Source: Gottfriedia solisilvae (lineage in GTDB: Bacteria > Bacillota > Bacilli > Bacillales > Bacillaceae_G). From it: a DNA stretch of 64,000 nucleotides. The stretch is from assembly GCF_002128405.1 (NCBI RefSeq), contig NZ_NETJ01000003.1:124001-188000 (forward strand), read 5' to 3'. Shown in pieces: positions 24,481-32,827 of this stretch. Position numbers and translations under genes: made by a program. The stretch's first letter is position 1; each line of letters opens with the position of its first letter. Below the pieces are notes generated by a model that worked only from the letters and a program-made list of their open reading frames with translations, was not told the DNA's origin and searched no databases.

Positions 24481-27012
24481 TTGAGAAAAAAACTAATTTC
24501 TATTTTAACTAGCTCCATGCTAATGTCATCACTTTTTGGCTTAACTTTAGGAAACGCTCAAACTGAAAACGATGATATTAAAGGTAATCTTTTAATCGTA
24601 GGAGGTGGTTTAGGTACCTCAAATAAAGATGTCTACGAAAAATTTATCGAATTAGCTGGTGGAAAAGATGCAAGAATTGGGATTATTCCTTCAGCAAGCA
24701 GTAAGTTAAAGTCTTCTAATGATTTTAAGAAAGATTTGGCATCTTATGGTGTAAAATCTGAATTTGTAGAAATCTTACCTATATCAGACCATGATTTTTC
24801 AGATACGGAAGAGAATGAAATGAATTGGAAAGACAATGTGAATAATTCTAAAATAGTAAACCAAATAAAGAAACTTTCTGCTATTTGGTTCGTAGGCGGA
24901 GATCAACTACGCATTGTAAATACGCTTCGTACGAACGGAAAAGATTCAAAAGCGTTACAAACTATTTGGGATATTTACCGTAATGGTGCAGTAATTGGAG
25001 GAACAAGCGCAGGAGCAGCTATAATGAGTAATACAATGATTACTGGAGGGGATAGTCTAGGTGCGTTGAAGGGATTTTATGAAAAGAATATAGATGAAAG
25101 AAACGTAAGTGAATATGAGCCTTTGACTGTTCAAAGTGGATTAGGTTTCTTCCGAAATGGTATTATAGATCAACATATGAACGAAAGAGCACGTTACGCT
25201 AGACTTGCAATCAGTGCAATTAATTATGAAAAAGAAGGTAATTTTGCCTACGGAGTAGATGAAGATACTGCTATGGTTGTTAGGAATAAAGAAAAGATAA
25301 TTGAAGTTATAGGTCGTAATGGGGTAGCTGTTATAAATGCTAACGAAGCTAGAAGAATTGGTGAATCAAAAAAAAGTGACAAGCCCATCTTAGAAAATAT
25401 AAAGATCAGCTACCTAACAGCTGGGGATAAGATTCACTATATTACTCACACTTTTGAATTTGCGGAAGGTAAATATGAAACAAGGGGATACGAGTATTAT
25501 AAGTTTTACGCAAGACCCAATACAGGAATCTTAACTCCGTACGGTAGGTTTAAGAATTATTTAGCCTATTCTCTTATAGATAACGAATCGATGCAAACTC
25601 TAAAATCCTATATATATGATAAAGAAGGTAAAGGATTTGAGATTATCTTTAATAAAGAAATCGATACGAATGGTTATTGGAAATATGTTGATGGACAAAA
25701 GGATGATTATTCCCTTGAAAATGTTTCGATGAATATCATTCCTAAAACTTTTACATTTAGTTCAGATAAAGAGGAAACTAGCGATTATCAAAAATCAGCT
25801 TTTAAAACTACTAAAAATAATGTTAATGAAAAAATAGAAGGAAGTTTAGTCATCACTGGCGGAGCACTAGGAAGTAGTAATAGTGAGGTTTATAAAAAAC
25901 TAATAGAGCTTGCTGGTGGAAAAGAGAAGGCAAAAGTAGGCATCATTCCTGCTGCTAGTTCTAAATTAACTTCATCAATTGACTTTAGAAATGATTTAAT
26001 TAAACAAGGTGTAAATAAGGATTCTATTGAAATATTACCTGTTTCAAACCATGATTTTAAAGGAACACAAGAAGATGAGTCCGAGTGGAATGGAAATAAG
26101 AATAGTACAGAACTGGTTAGTAAAATAAATAATTTAAATTGTATTTGGTTTGTAGGTGGAGACCAGACGCTAATCACTGAATCACTGTTAAATGAAAATG
26201 GTTCAAAATCTAAGGTGTTAGAAGCAATCTGGAAAGTTTATAAAAATGGTGCAGTAATAGGTGGAACTAGTGCCGGTGCAGCTATTATGAGCAATACAAT
26301 GATAGCTGGTGGAGATAGTTATGGAGCTTTGAGATATGGGTTTACAGAGTCATACGTTAATATGGAACAACAAGAAGGTGGACCTGTCTATTTGGAACAG
26401 GGTTTAAATTTCTTTCAATATGGGATTATTGATCAACATTTCGATAATAAAGCCAGATTAGGGCGATTGATTGCCACTGCTTATGAAAAAGGAGAAAAAA
26501 ATCAATTAGCATATGGAATAGACGAAGACACAGCAATGGTTGTAAATAACAAAGACCAAAGGGTTAATGTAGTTGGTCGAGGTGGGCTTACTCTAATTGA
26601 CTTATCAAAAGTTCACACAGATAAAAATAAATCAAGTAACTATAAAAATATAATTGTTTCTGTCATTTCACCAGGCGATAGTGTAGATTTATTAACGAAT
26701 GAAATTCTTATTAGCAATACTAAATCACCAACTAGAGATAACGAATACTATGATAATAAAGTGCCCCCATATTCAGGTGCATTCTCTCCGCATGGACTAT
26801 TAAAAAATTTATTAGCTTATGGTTTAATTGATAATATCAAGGCTAATGAAGTAAAAAGCTATAGTTTTATGGAAGGAAAGGGATTTGAATTAACGTTTAG
26901 AAAAACGGTTGAAACAAACGGCTATTGGGCTAATACGGATGGCCAAAAAGATGACTATAGTATACTTAAAGTTTCTTTAGATATTAAGCCAATTAACGTA
27001 GAAATCAAATAG
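24481..27012 (+). CDS. Secreted two-domain cyanophycinase-like protein (S51-S51)
   Basis: Signal peptide (MRKKLISILTSSMLMSSLFG, cut near NAQ) followed by two tandem S51 domains, about residues 35-425 and 440-843, each with its own C-terminal extension ending in a TNGYW…DGQKDDYS motif. Both domains have IGGTSAGAAIMSN with the nucleophile Ser and a VDEDTAM/IDEDTAM site. Domain 2 has DQHFDNKARLGRL, whereas domain 1 has DQHMNERARYARL, a changed version of the His motif. TTG 24481 fits the Shine-Dalgarno (GAAAGGGG) best; GTG 24448 would be at the predicted +1 and is excluded. It probably works outside the cell with the single-domain enzyme at 18106. Duplication within one chain is unusual. Confidence 0.82.
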   Translation: MRKKLISILTSSMLMSSLFGLTLGNAQTENDDIKGNLLIVGGGLGTSNKDVYEKFIELAGGKDARIGIIPSASSKLKSSNDFKKDLASYGVKSEFVEILPISDHDFSDTEENEMNWKDNVNNSKIVNQIKKLSAIWFVGGDQLRIVNTLRTNGKDSKALQTIWDIYRNGAVIGGTSAGAAIMSNTMITGGDSLGALKGFYEKNIDERNVSEYEPLTVQSGLGFFRNGIIDQHMNERARYARLAISAINYEKEGNFAYGVDEDTAMVVRNKEKIIEVIGRNGVAVINANEARRIGESKKSDKPILENIKISYLTAGDKIHYITHTFEFAEGKYETRGYEYYKFYARPNTGILTPYGRFKNYLAYSLIDNESMQTLKSYIYDKEGKGFEIIFNKEIDTNGYWKYVDGQKDDYSLENVSMNIIPKTFTFSSDKEETSDYQKSAFKTTKNNVNEKIEGSLVITGGALGSSNSEVYKKLIELAGGKEKAKVGIIPAASSKLTSSIDFRNDLIKQGVNKDSIEILPVSNHDFKGTQEDESEWNGNKNSTELVSKINNLNCIWFVGGDQTLITESLLNENGSKSKVLEAIWKVYKNGAVIGGTSAGAAIMSNTMIAGGDSYGALRYGFTESYVNMEQQEGGPVYLEQGLNFFQYGIIDQHFDNKARLGRLIATAYEKGEKNQLAYGIDEDTAMVVNNKDQRVNVVGRGGLTLIDLSKVHTDKNKSSNYKNIIVSVISPGDSVDLLTNEILISNTKSPTRDNEYYDNKVPPYSGAFSPHGLLKNLLAYGLIDNIKANEVKSYSFMEGKGFELTFRKTVETNGYWANTDGQKDDYSILKVSLDIKPINVEIK

Positions 27013-27039
27013 TTTAATTCAAATACCATCTCTGTATTC

Positions 27040-27068
27040 GTCATGCCATATAATGGCATGACTTTATT
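27040..27068 (+). terminator. Rho-independent terminator
   Basis: Perfect 10-bp stem GTCATGCCAT / ATGGCATGAC with a 3-nt loop and TTTATT tail, 27 bp after the two-domain cyanophycinase. Confidence 0.85.
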
Positions 27069-27165
27069 AGTTTTAGATCAAGATCTATTTATGAATTTCA
27101 ATAATAAATAAAATTAAAAAACATATGCTTAAATTAAAGTGGACAATCGATAGGAGGAGTTAATT

Positions 27166-27627
27166 ATACTAAATCTATTATGTGTATTTATTTTGACATA
27201 TTTACTTTTTCTTATATCAGCATTTTTATTCCCAATAGATGTAGCTTGGTATTCCAAGTTGAAAAAACCAAATTGGACACCCCCAAGTAAACTCTTTGGT
27301 ATAGTCTGGGGTTTTCTATATTTTTTAATCGCTTTGTCCATTACAATTGTTGAAAGCAAAGTGGGGATATTAAATACATCTAGTTATTTTTTATTAACCT
27401 GGATAATAAATTATTTGGCTAACCAAGCTTTTAGCTTTTTCCAATTTAAGGTGAAAAGGCTTGATTTAGCTACGATTGATTGCTTAGTAGTAGCATTAAC
27501 AGGAATACTGTTATGTTTTTTAACTATTCCTTATTCATTATTAGCTGCCTTACTTTTAGTACCTTATGTAGTTTGGGTTATTTTTGCCACCTATCTTTCT
27601 TATAGAATATATCGACTGAATATATAA
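27166..27627 (+). CDS. TspO/MBR family protein, apparent ATA start
   Basis: Five-helix tryptophan-rich sensory protein/peripheral benzodiazepine receptor homologue (SKLKKPNWTPPSKLFGIVWGFLYFLIAL, NYLANQAFSFFQF, LLLVPYVVWVIFATYLSYRIYRLN). Family members bind porphyrins and act in stress responses. An excellent Shine-Dalgarno AGGAGGAG (27152-27159) is 6 nt from an in-frame ATA at 27166 that begins ILNLLCVFILTYLLF, the normal hydrophobic N-terminus. The first standard start in frame, TTG 27193, has no Shine-Dalgarno and would cut into TM1. The start is either a real ATA/ATT codon or a mutated ATG. Confidence 0.75.
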   Translation: MLNLLCVFILTYLLFLISAFLFPIDVAWYSKLKKPNWTPPSKLFGIVWGFLYFLIALSITIVESKVGILNTSSYFLLTWIINYLANQAFSFFQFKVKRLDLATIDCLVVALTGILLCFLTIPYSLLAALLLVPYVVWVIFATYLSYRIYRLNI

Positions 27628-27852
27628 AGAGCTTTCTAACTTTACAAGTTGTATGGAATCTCATGATATTAAAGAGTTTCCGAGTACTTAACTTAATTTT
27701 GGCTAGAGTACTAAATGAAAGAATTTTCACCTAAAAATATTCTAATTAAATTAACTCACTTTTTTATCATAATAACTAGATTAATTTTGATTGGTAAACT
27801 CAAATTGGAGTGGTTTGATTCCAAATGGGTAGCAAGTAAAATATTTAAGTAA

Positions 27853-28089
27853 TACTATAAGGGGCTTGGAATTATGGACGGTGAAGAATGGATTGCGAAA
27901 GTATGAGATGTTATTTTTGAACCGGCAGGCTCACTTCATCAGCCGATCATGCGTAGTGAATAGGACGTTATTACTCTAAATATTTTGGATGGATTACTAG
28001 AGTTTCAAGATACTGAAGGGAATCCTATTTTTCACTTAAATTGGGTTACAGCTTTAGAGTTGTACAAAGAACATTGTGTCTTACTGTAG
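27853..28089 (+). pseudogene. Cupin-domain protein remnant with two in-frame stops
   Basis: The frame reads YYKGLGIMDGEEWIAKV, stop (TGA 27904), DVIFEPAGSLHQPIMRSE, stop (TAG 27961), DVITLNILDGLLEFQDTEG, then a C-terminal part ending in TALELYKEHC before TAG 28087. The DVIFEPAGSLHQP segment is the second cupin metal motif. Each stop replaces one codon in an otherwise continuous homologous reading. The N-terminal half with the first cupin motif is missing or scrambled upstream. Non-functional. Confidence 0.65.
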
Positions 28090-28238
28090 CTAGACCAATT
28101 CAGAATCATCCTCCAGTTATTACTGCAATCATCCTGTTTAATGAAAACATAAAATAAAAACCACTTTGTAAAAATAGGGAGTTTAGTTAATATGAGTAGG
28201 TATACTTGAATCAACCATCGAGGTGGGGAGATGTCTAA

Positions 28239-28454
28239 TACATTATAAATGCTAATGATGATAAACAAAATAAAGTGAGTTATAAGGTAATGATTGAGGA
28301 TTCCAGAATATATAATCTTTTAGAAGAAGGTAAAGAATATTTCGTTGTAATAGAAGGTATAGAAAAGAGAAGACAATCAAACTATACATATACTTTTTCT
28401 CAATTAGGTTTGCCTGAAGGAACTCAGATGAGTGGAAAAGGTAAAATTGACTAG
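28239..28454 (+). pseudogene. Short unassigned open frame, probably a gene remnant
   Basis: About 70 codons open from 28239 to TAG 28452-28454. The first ATG (28290) has no properly spaced Shine-Dalgarno. The readable part, EEGKEYFVVIEGIEKRRQSN then YTFSQLGLPEGTQMSGKG, has protein-like composition, but I do not recognise it. It probably represents the 3' part of a lost gene. Confidence 0.3.
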
Positions 28455-28491
28455 AAATAGGATATTCCTTAATATTATAAATTCCTTATTC

Positions 28492-28511
28492 AACTAACGC
28501 ATGCGATAGTT
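28492..28511. repeat. Dispersed palindrome, copy B
   Basis: AACTAACGCATGCGATAGTT, preceded by TTATTC as in copy A. A terminator hairpin begins 8 bp downstream. Confidence 0.85.
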
Positions 28512-28518
28512 TAAGATC

Positions 28519-28546
28519 ATGAGTCACTTTTGTGGCTCATTTTTTA
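28519..28546 (+). terminator. Rho-independent terminator
   Basis: Stem ATGAGTCAC / GTGGCTCAT with TTTT loop and a T-run, directly after palindrome copy B. It would have ended the transcript of the decayed genes upstream. Confidence 0.85.
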
Positions 28547-28791
28547 TTGAAGTAAATGGAATGATAGTTGAACAAGAATAAAAGAGGTGTAATTGGAACT
28601 TAGTATCTACCTATTGCTCATTAAGATAAATTATATATCATTAGAGTTTTAAAGTTTTAATTTAAGAATAAATAGTAGATTAATTTAACTTTATAGTTAT
28701 ATTGCTTATTTCTATAATACATAAGAACCACTTTGTCCTATTTTAATAAAATAATGAGAACGAACATTATAAAGTAGGAGAGGTGTAAAAA

Positions 28792-30411
28792 GTGTCACAA
28801 CCACCTAAAATTCCCAGTCTAATATCACAACAGCCGATATGTAAACGATGTTATTGTAATCCGTGTAAATGTAAATGTGATAGATGTCATTGTAATCCGT
28901 GTAAATGTAAATGTGATAGATGTCATTGTAATCCGTGTAAATGTAAATGTGATAGATGTCATTGTAATCCGTGTAAATGTAAATGTGATAGATGTCATTG
29001 TGATCCGTGTAAATGTAAATGTGATCAATGTCATTGTGATCCATGTAAATGTAAATGTAAATGTAATAGGTGTGATTGTAGTCCATGTGAATGTCATTGT
29101 TGCTGTCCACCAGGAGTTACGGGAGCAACAGGCCCACAAGGTAAAAGAGGTGAAGAAGGTAAAAGAGGTAAAGAAGGTAAAAGAGGTAAAGAAGGCGAAC
29201 AAGGTGAAAGAGGAAGAAGAGGCCCAGCAGGAGCAACTGGTGCACAGGGATTAGTAGGTCCAGCAGGTCCAACTGGTACACAGGGATTAGTAGGTCCAGC
29301 AGGTCCAACTGGTGCACAGGGATTAGTAGGTCCAACAGGTTCTACAGGAATTGGAATTACTGGTCCTACTGGCCCATCGGGAGGACCAGTAGGACCAATG
29401 GGCCCAACAGGTCCACAAGGTCCTGCAGGTCCAACAGGATCAGCAGGTCCTGCAGGAATACCAGGTCCTACAGGATCAGCAGGGCCCCAAGGAACACCAG
29501 GTCCCCAAGGAGCGACAGGTCCAGGGGGAGCACCAGGTCCAGTGGGTCCAACAGGATCAGCAGGCCCAGCGGGAATACCAGGAGCACCCGGTCCAACAGG
29601 TCCAGCGGGTCCCCAAGGAATACCAGGAACACCAGGTCCCCAAGGAGCAACAGGCCCAGCAGGAACACCAGGTCCAGCGGGTCCAACAGGATCAGCAGGC
29701 CCAGCGGGAATACCAGGAGCACCCGGTCCAACAGGTCCAGCGGGTCCCCAAGGAATACCAGGAACACCAGGTCCTCAAGGAGCAACGGGCCCAGCAGGCA
29801 CACCTGGTCCAGTAGGTCCAACAGGATCAGCAGGCCCAGCAGGAATACCAGGCCCAACAGGCCCAGCAGGCTCACAAGGAACACCAGGTCCCCAAGGAGC
29901 AACGGGCCCAGCAGGCTCACAAGGAATACCAGGTCTCCAAGGAGCAACGGGCCCAACAGGCACACCTGGATCAACAGGAGCAACAGGAGCAACAGGTGGT
30001 GGCTTATCAGAGTTCGCATACATCTTCAATCTAACTCCTCAGACGGTTGCAGTAGAGGCAGATGTCATTTTTGATTCAAATGGAATAATGACAAGTGGAA
30101 TTACGCATACGCCTAATACATCTCCAATTGCAATTATAACTCCGGGGATTTACGAAGTTACTTTCTCTGTTTCGGGTACAGAACCAAACCAATTTGCACT
30201 ATTTGTAAATGGCTTACCGGTTTCAGGTACGATCTATGGTTCAGGTGCTGGTACTCAGCAAAACAACGGGCAAGCTATAATAGCTTTTTCAGCTGCTGAT
30301 GTGCTTACTCTTAGAAATCATTCTTCTGCTGCAGCTATTGGGCTTGCAACTGTAATTGGAGGAACCCAAGCGAACGTAAATGCTTCTATTGTCATTAAAA
30401 AATTAGATTAG
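28792..30411 (+). CDS. Cysteine-rich, collagen-like spore-surface glycoprotein candidate (BclA-like C-terminus)
   Basis: Three parts. Residues 17-104 are six 12-residue repeats of the form [12 protein letters not shown] plus a variant, about 39 Cys in roughly 90 residues. Residues about 107-402 are Gly-X-Y collagen repeats, first charged (GKRGKEG), then GPT/GPA/GIP-rich. The last 135 residues form a BclA_C-type trimeric jelly roll ([20 protein letters not shown] … [25 protein letters not shown] … LTLRNHSS). GTG 28792 follows GGAGAGGTG. BclA-like proteins form the hair nap of the exosporium and are glycosylated on Thr in GPT repeats. The usual BclA exosporium leader is absent; the Cys block may cross-link the protein to the coat or bind metal. 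Isolated gene with its own terminator. Confidence 0.88.
   Translation: MSQPPKIPSLISQQPICKRCYCNPCKCKCDRCHCNPCKCKCDRCHCNPCKCKCDRCHCNPCKCKCDRCHCDPCKCKCDQCHCDPCKCKCKCNRCDCSPCECHCCCPPGVTGATGPQGKRGEEGKRGKEGKRGKEGEQGERGRRGPAGATGAQGLVGPAGPTGTQGLVGPAGPTGAQGLVGPTGSTGIGITGPTGPSGGPVGPMGPTGPQGPAGPTGSAGPAGIPGPTGSAGPQGTPGPQGATGPGGAPGPVGPTGSAGPAGIPGAPGPTGPAGPQGIPGTPGPQGATGPAGTPGPAGPTGSAGPAGIPGAPGPTGPAGPQGIPGTPGPQGATGPAGTPGPVGPTGSAGPAGIPGPTGPAGSQGTPGPQGATGPAGSQGIPGLQGATGPTGTPGSTGATGATGGGLSEFAYIFNLTPQTVAVEADVIFDSNGIMTSGITHTPNTSPIAIITPGIYEVTFSVSGTEPNQFALFVNGLPVSGTIYGSGAGTQQNNGQAIIAFSAADVLTLRNHSSAAAIGLATVIGGTQANVNASIVIKKLD
28840..29055 (+). repeat. Six tandem 36-bp coding repeats
   Basis: Six copies of a 36-bp unit encoding the 12-residue Cys motif, near identical at DNA level in copies 2-4. 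Recent unit duplication or slippage is likely, so copy number may vary between strains. Shadow reading frames on both strands are by-products. Confidence 0.9.
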
Positions 30412-30470
30412 TTTCAAAGGGATAAGTTTTTCAAATGGCACTAAATCTTTAACAAATAAAACGAAATAAA

Positions 30471-30496
30471 AAATCTCCTGCAGAAGGAGATTTTTT
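30471..30496 (+). terminator. Rho-independent terminator of the collagen-like gene
   Basis: Stem AAATCTCCT / AGGAGATTT with a 5-nt loop followed by further T. Confidence 0.88.
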
Positions 30497-30567
30497 ATAT
30501 TCAAGTTTCAAAAAGATTTTTTATTCAACAATTAAAAAATTGAAACAAGATCATATATTTCTTATCC

Positions 30568-30587
30568 AATTAACGCATGCGATAGTT
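30568..30587. repeat. Dispersed palindrome, copy C
   Basis: AATTAACGCATGCGATAGTT, one base different from copies B and D, preceded by TTATCC. A terminator follows 8 bp later, as for copy B. Confidence 0.8.
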
Positions 30588-30595
30588 GAAGATCC

Positions 30596-30620
30596 AAAGC
30601 AGCCTATCGGTTGCTTTTTT
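30596..30620 (+). terminator. Second terminator, next to palindrome copy C
   Basis: Stem AAAGCAGCC / GGTTGCTTT (one G-U) with TATC loop and T-run. Confidence 0.8.
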
Positions 30621-30789
30621 TATGTATTTATCAGTATTGTACAATTTGAAAAAGAATAAATAAGAAAATTGAAAAGGTTAATATTTAAATGATAGCGAAT
30701 AAAATGGAATATATATCAATAAAGTAGTTTATTAAAGTTATAGATTAGGATTTTTTTCGCATTTTATTATAAATTGGAGGGACTAAAAT

Positions 30790-31284
30790 ATGGATGCAAG
30801 GACACTTTTGTTGCAACAATGGGCAAGCTGCTTAGATAAAGAAGATTGGTTTCCACCACTAGAAAAGGTACTTGAGAATATTACTTTTGAACAGGCAATT
30901 TGGAAACCAGCTGATGGGACAATGAATTCCATCTGGGAATTAATGTGTCATTTACTTTTCTATGAAAAGAGATTTCTGTTGCGATTTCTTGGTGAAACAG
31001 AAAACGAACCGCAGGCAGAAAATAACAACGATACATTTCGATTACCTACAGAAACGTTAGAAAATTGGAAGGAAACAAAACAAGAATGCTTTTATGTTCA
31101 TCGTGAACTTGAAAAATTATTAGCAACATCAGAACATGAAGATTTGTATAGACAGGTGCCAGGAGAAGATCATTCATTATTGCTTGAACTGAAGAGTTTA
31201 GCAATGCATGACGCATATCATATTGGACAAATTGTATTACTTAGTAAAATGCAAGGAGCTTGGGCAGGTAAACGTAGCTTTTAA
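30790..31284 (+). CDS. DinB-family protein (YfiT/DinB four-helix bundle)
   Basis: A 164-residue four-helix-bundle protein. The metal-site histidines are visible in MCHLLFYEKRF and MHDAYHIGQIVLL, and the C-terminus is KMQGAW. Many family members are thiol- or nucleophile-transferases using bacillithiol, or are damage-inducible, but individual functions are mostly unknown. TTGGAGGGA precedes ATG 30790. Monocistronic, with a terminator downstream. Confidence 0.85.
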   Translation: MDARTLLLQQWASCLDKEDWFPPLEKVLENITFEQAIWKPADGTMNSIWELMCHLLFYEKRFLLRFLGETENEPQAENNNDTFRLPTETLENWKETKQECFYVHRELEKLLATSEHEDLYRQVPGEDHSLLLELKSLAMHDAYHIGQIVLLSKMQGAWAGKRSF

Positions 31285-31360
31285 TAAATCATCATTAGCT
31301 TTACAGCTATTTTATTATTGTAAGCTTTTATGAATAACGGATTCCTTAGCCATACATTTG

Positions 31361-31389
31361 AGCTGCTTCGGCAGTTTTTTTTTTTTTTG
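31361..31389 (+). terminator. Rho-independent terminator with UUCG tetraloop
   Basis: Short stem around CTGC-TTCG-GCAG followed by about 15 T, 77 bp after the DinB gene. Confidence 0.8.
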
Positions 31390-31467
31390 AAATCTGCGGA
31401 TAGATTTGAATAAGAAAGGTGGAATCTGCATTAACATAGAAACTTATTAAGTGAGGTGATATCAATT

Positions 31468-31653
31468 TTGAAAGAGAAAAAGACATTTCCATTATTAATA
31501 GATACTGTGATATTTATTGCTGTTTTCTTTGTATTGAATTGGATTTTAAATAAAAAAGAGGCTTTTTCATTGCAGTTTTTAATAATCTTGTTCGGCATTG
31601 GTTTTACTTATTATGTATTAAGGAAACTATTTTTCAAAAATAAAACAGATTAG
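31468..31653 (+). CDS. Small two-helix membrane protein, hypothetical
   Basis: A 61-residue protein with two hydrophobic helices (LLIDTVIFIAVFFVLNWIL and FLIILFGIGFTYYVL) joined by a short charged loop, and a basic C-terminus. TTG 31468 is chosen because GAGGTGAT lies 7 nt upstream; GTG 31456 overlaps that site. Function unknown. Palindrome copy D begins 9 bp after the stop and may serve as its 3' end. Confidence 0.6.
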   Translation: MKEKKTFPLLIDTVIFIAVFFVLNWILNKKEAFSLQFLIILFGIGFTYYVLRKLFFKNKTD

Positions 31654-31661
31654 TTTAATTG

Positions 31662-31681
31662 AACTAACGCATGCGATAGTT
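31662..31681. repeat. Dispersed palindrome, copy D
   Basis: AACTAACGCATGCGATAGTT, identical to copy B, 9 bp after the small membrane protein gene. No T-run follows. Confidence 0.85.
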
Positions 31682-31831
31682 CAACAAGGTTGGGTAGCAT
31701 AAGCATAAATTTAAAACTAATCTTACCGGCAGTTATATAAATGTTATAGAGTAAACGGGTACTATACAATTCTAAATTGAAATATTAAAAAATAAATATG
31801 AACTTTAATAATCGAAGGTGAGGGTTTTTAG

Positions 31832-32647
31832 GTGCCTAAATTGTCAATTAATGATTTAGAAATAAACTTTGAAATTATTGGAGAAGGAAAACCTGTAGTA
31901 ATGATTCATGGCTTTACTCCAGATTCAAGATTAATGAAGGGGTGTATGGAACCTATCTTCACTAAAAGAGAAAAGTATAAAAGAATCTATTTAGACTTAC
32001 CAGGAATGGGTCAAACAGCAGGAAGTAAAAGCGTTAACAGTACCGATGATATGTTGGATGTAGTTATTAATTTTATCGATACGCTTATACCCGGTCAATC
32101 ATTCTTGTTGGTTGGTGAATCATATGGAGGTTACTTATCAAGAGGAATTATAGCTAAAAGAAAAGATAAAGTAGAAGGGGTGGCCTTTATCTGCCCAATG
32201 ATAATTCCAGAAATGGAAAAAAGGTCATTACCAGAGCATGTTGTTATAATTGAAGATGAAGAGTTTATAAATAAGTTAAGTGAAGATGAGAGGAACGATT
32301 TTCGTTCGAATAATGTTGTATTAGATAAGAATACTTGGTTTCGCTATAAAAATGAGGTAGTAAGTGGCTGTTCGATTGCTGATCAGGAATTCTTATCTAA
32401 AATAAAGAAAAGATACGGTTTCAAATTTGATGTCGATTCAGTATCGTTTGAATCTCCGAGTATTTTTCTTTTAGGATTACAAGATTCAGTCGTTGGATAT
32501 AAAGATGCATTTAATCTATTGAGCAATTTTCCACGTGCAACTTTTGCAATATTAGACAAAGCAGGACACAATCTTCAAATTGAGCAAGAAGTATTATTTA
32601 ACAATCTTATTAATGAATGGTTAGACAGACTGTTAGAAATAAAATGA
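31832..32647 (+). CDS. Alpha/beta hydrolase
   Basis: A 271-residue alpha/beta-fold hydrolase. It has an oxyanion segment MIHGFTPDSR, a nucleophile elbow GESYGG (Ser), acid Asp in LLGLQDSVVG and His in DKAGHNLQIE. No signal peptide. GTG 31832 with GAAGGTGAGGG about 10 nt upstream. Substrate unknown; proline iminopeptidase- and lactonase-like enzymes share this layout. Single gene followed by a terminator. Confidence 0.88.
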   Translation: MPKLSINDLEINFEIIGEGKPVVMIHGFTPDSRLMKGCMEPIFTKREKYKRIYLDLPGMGQTAGSKSVNSTDDMLDVVINFIDTLIPGQSFLLVGESYGGYLSRGIIAKRKDKVEGVAFICPMIIPEMEKRSLPEHVVIIEDEEFINKLSEDERNDFRSNNVVLDKNTWFRYKNEVVSGCSIADQEFLSKIKKRYGFKFDVDSVSFESPSIFLLGLQDSVVGYKDAFNLLSNFPRATFAILDKAGHNLQIEQEVLFNNLINEWLDRLLEIK

Positions 32648-32654
32648 TAAACAA

Positions 32655-32685
32655 GCCTTATTCATCGCATGGGTCAGTTCAATAA
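32655..32685. repeat. Diverged copy of the dispersed palindrome (copy E)
   Basis: TTATTC then ATCGCATGGGTCAGTTCAATAAG keeps the flanks, the CGCATG core and the AGTT end of the element but has lost the left arm. It sits 8 bp after the hydrolase gene and 7 bp before its terminator, the arrangement of copies B and C. Confidence 0.5.
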
Positions 32686-32691
32686 GAATCA

Positions 32692-32722
32692 AAAAGGATC
32701 TTCAATGTAAGATCCTTTTATC
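32692..32722 (+). terminator. Rho-independent terminator of the hydrolase gene
   Basis: Perfect 11-bp stem AAAAGGATCTT / AAGATCCTTTT with a 6-nt loop. Confidence 0.85.
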
Positions 32723-32827
32723 ATTTTCAATTAAGTATTTATGAGTATTTTGTTAAACCCCTAAAAAAACTAGTTTCTTTATTAAGGTCAATATCAAAAT
32801 TGTCGTGTTTATTAGTGTAAATGTGTA

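Larger units (their letters stand above)
27628..28791. other. Decaying region between TspO and the collagen-like gene
   Basis: Over 1.1 kb without an intact gene. It contains a cupin pseudogene (27853-28089), a short remnant frame (28239-28454), palindrome copy B (28492), a strong terminator (28519) and the AT-rich upstream region of the collagen-like gene. Confidence 0.6.
30412..30789. other. Intergenic region after the collagen-like gene
   Basis: It holds two terminators (30471 and 30596) with palindrome copy C between them, then about 170 bp of AT-rich sequence before the DinB gene. No reading frame is supported. Confidence 0.5.

Noticed and set aside
28840-29055. 36-bp tandem repeats resembling a CRISPR array
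   Set aside because: Units are contiguous without unique spacers and encode an in-frame Cys motif.
28805-30029. Several long open frames on both strands inside the collagen-like gene
   Set aside because: They arise from the repetitive coding sequence (CxC and Gly-X-Y periods), lack ribosome sites and have low-complexity products.
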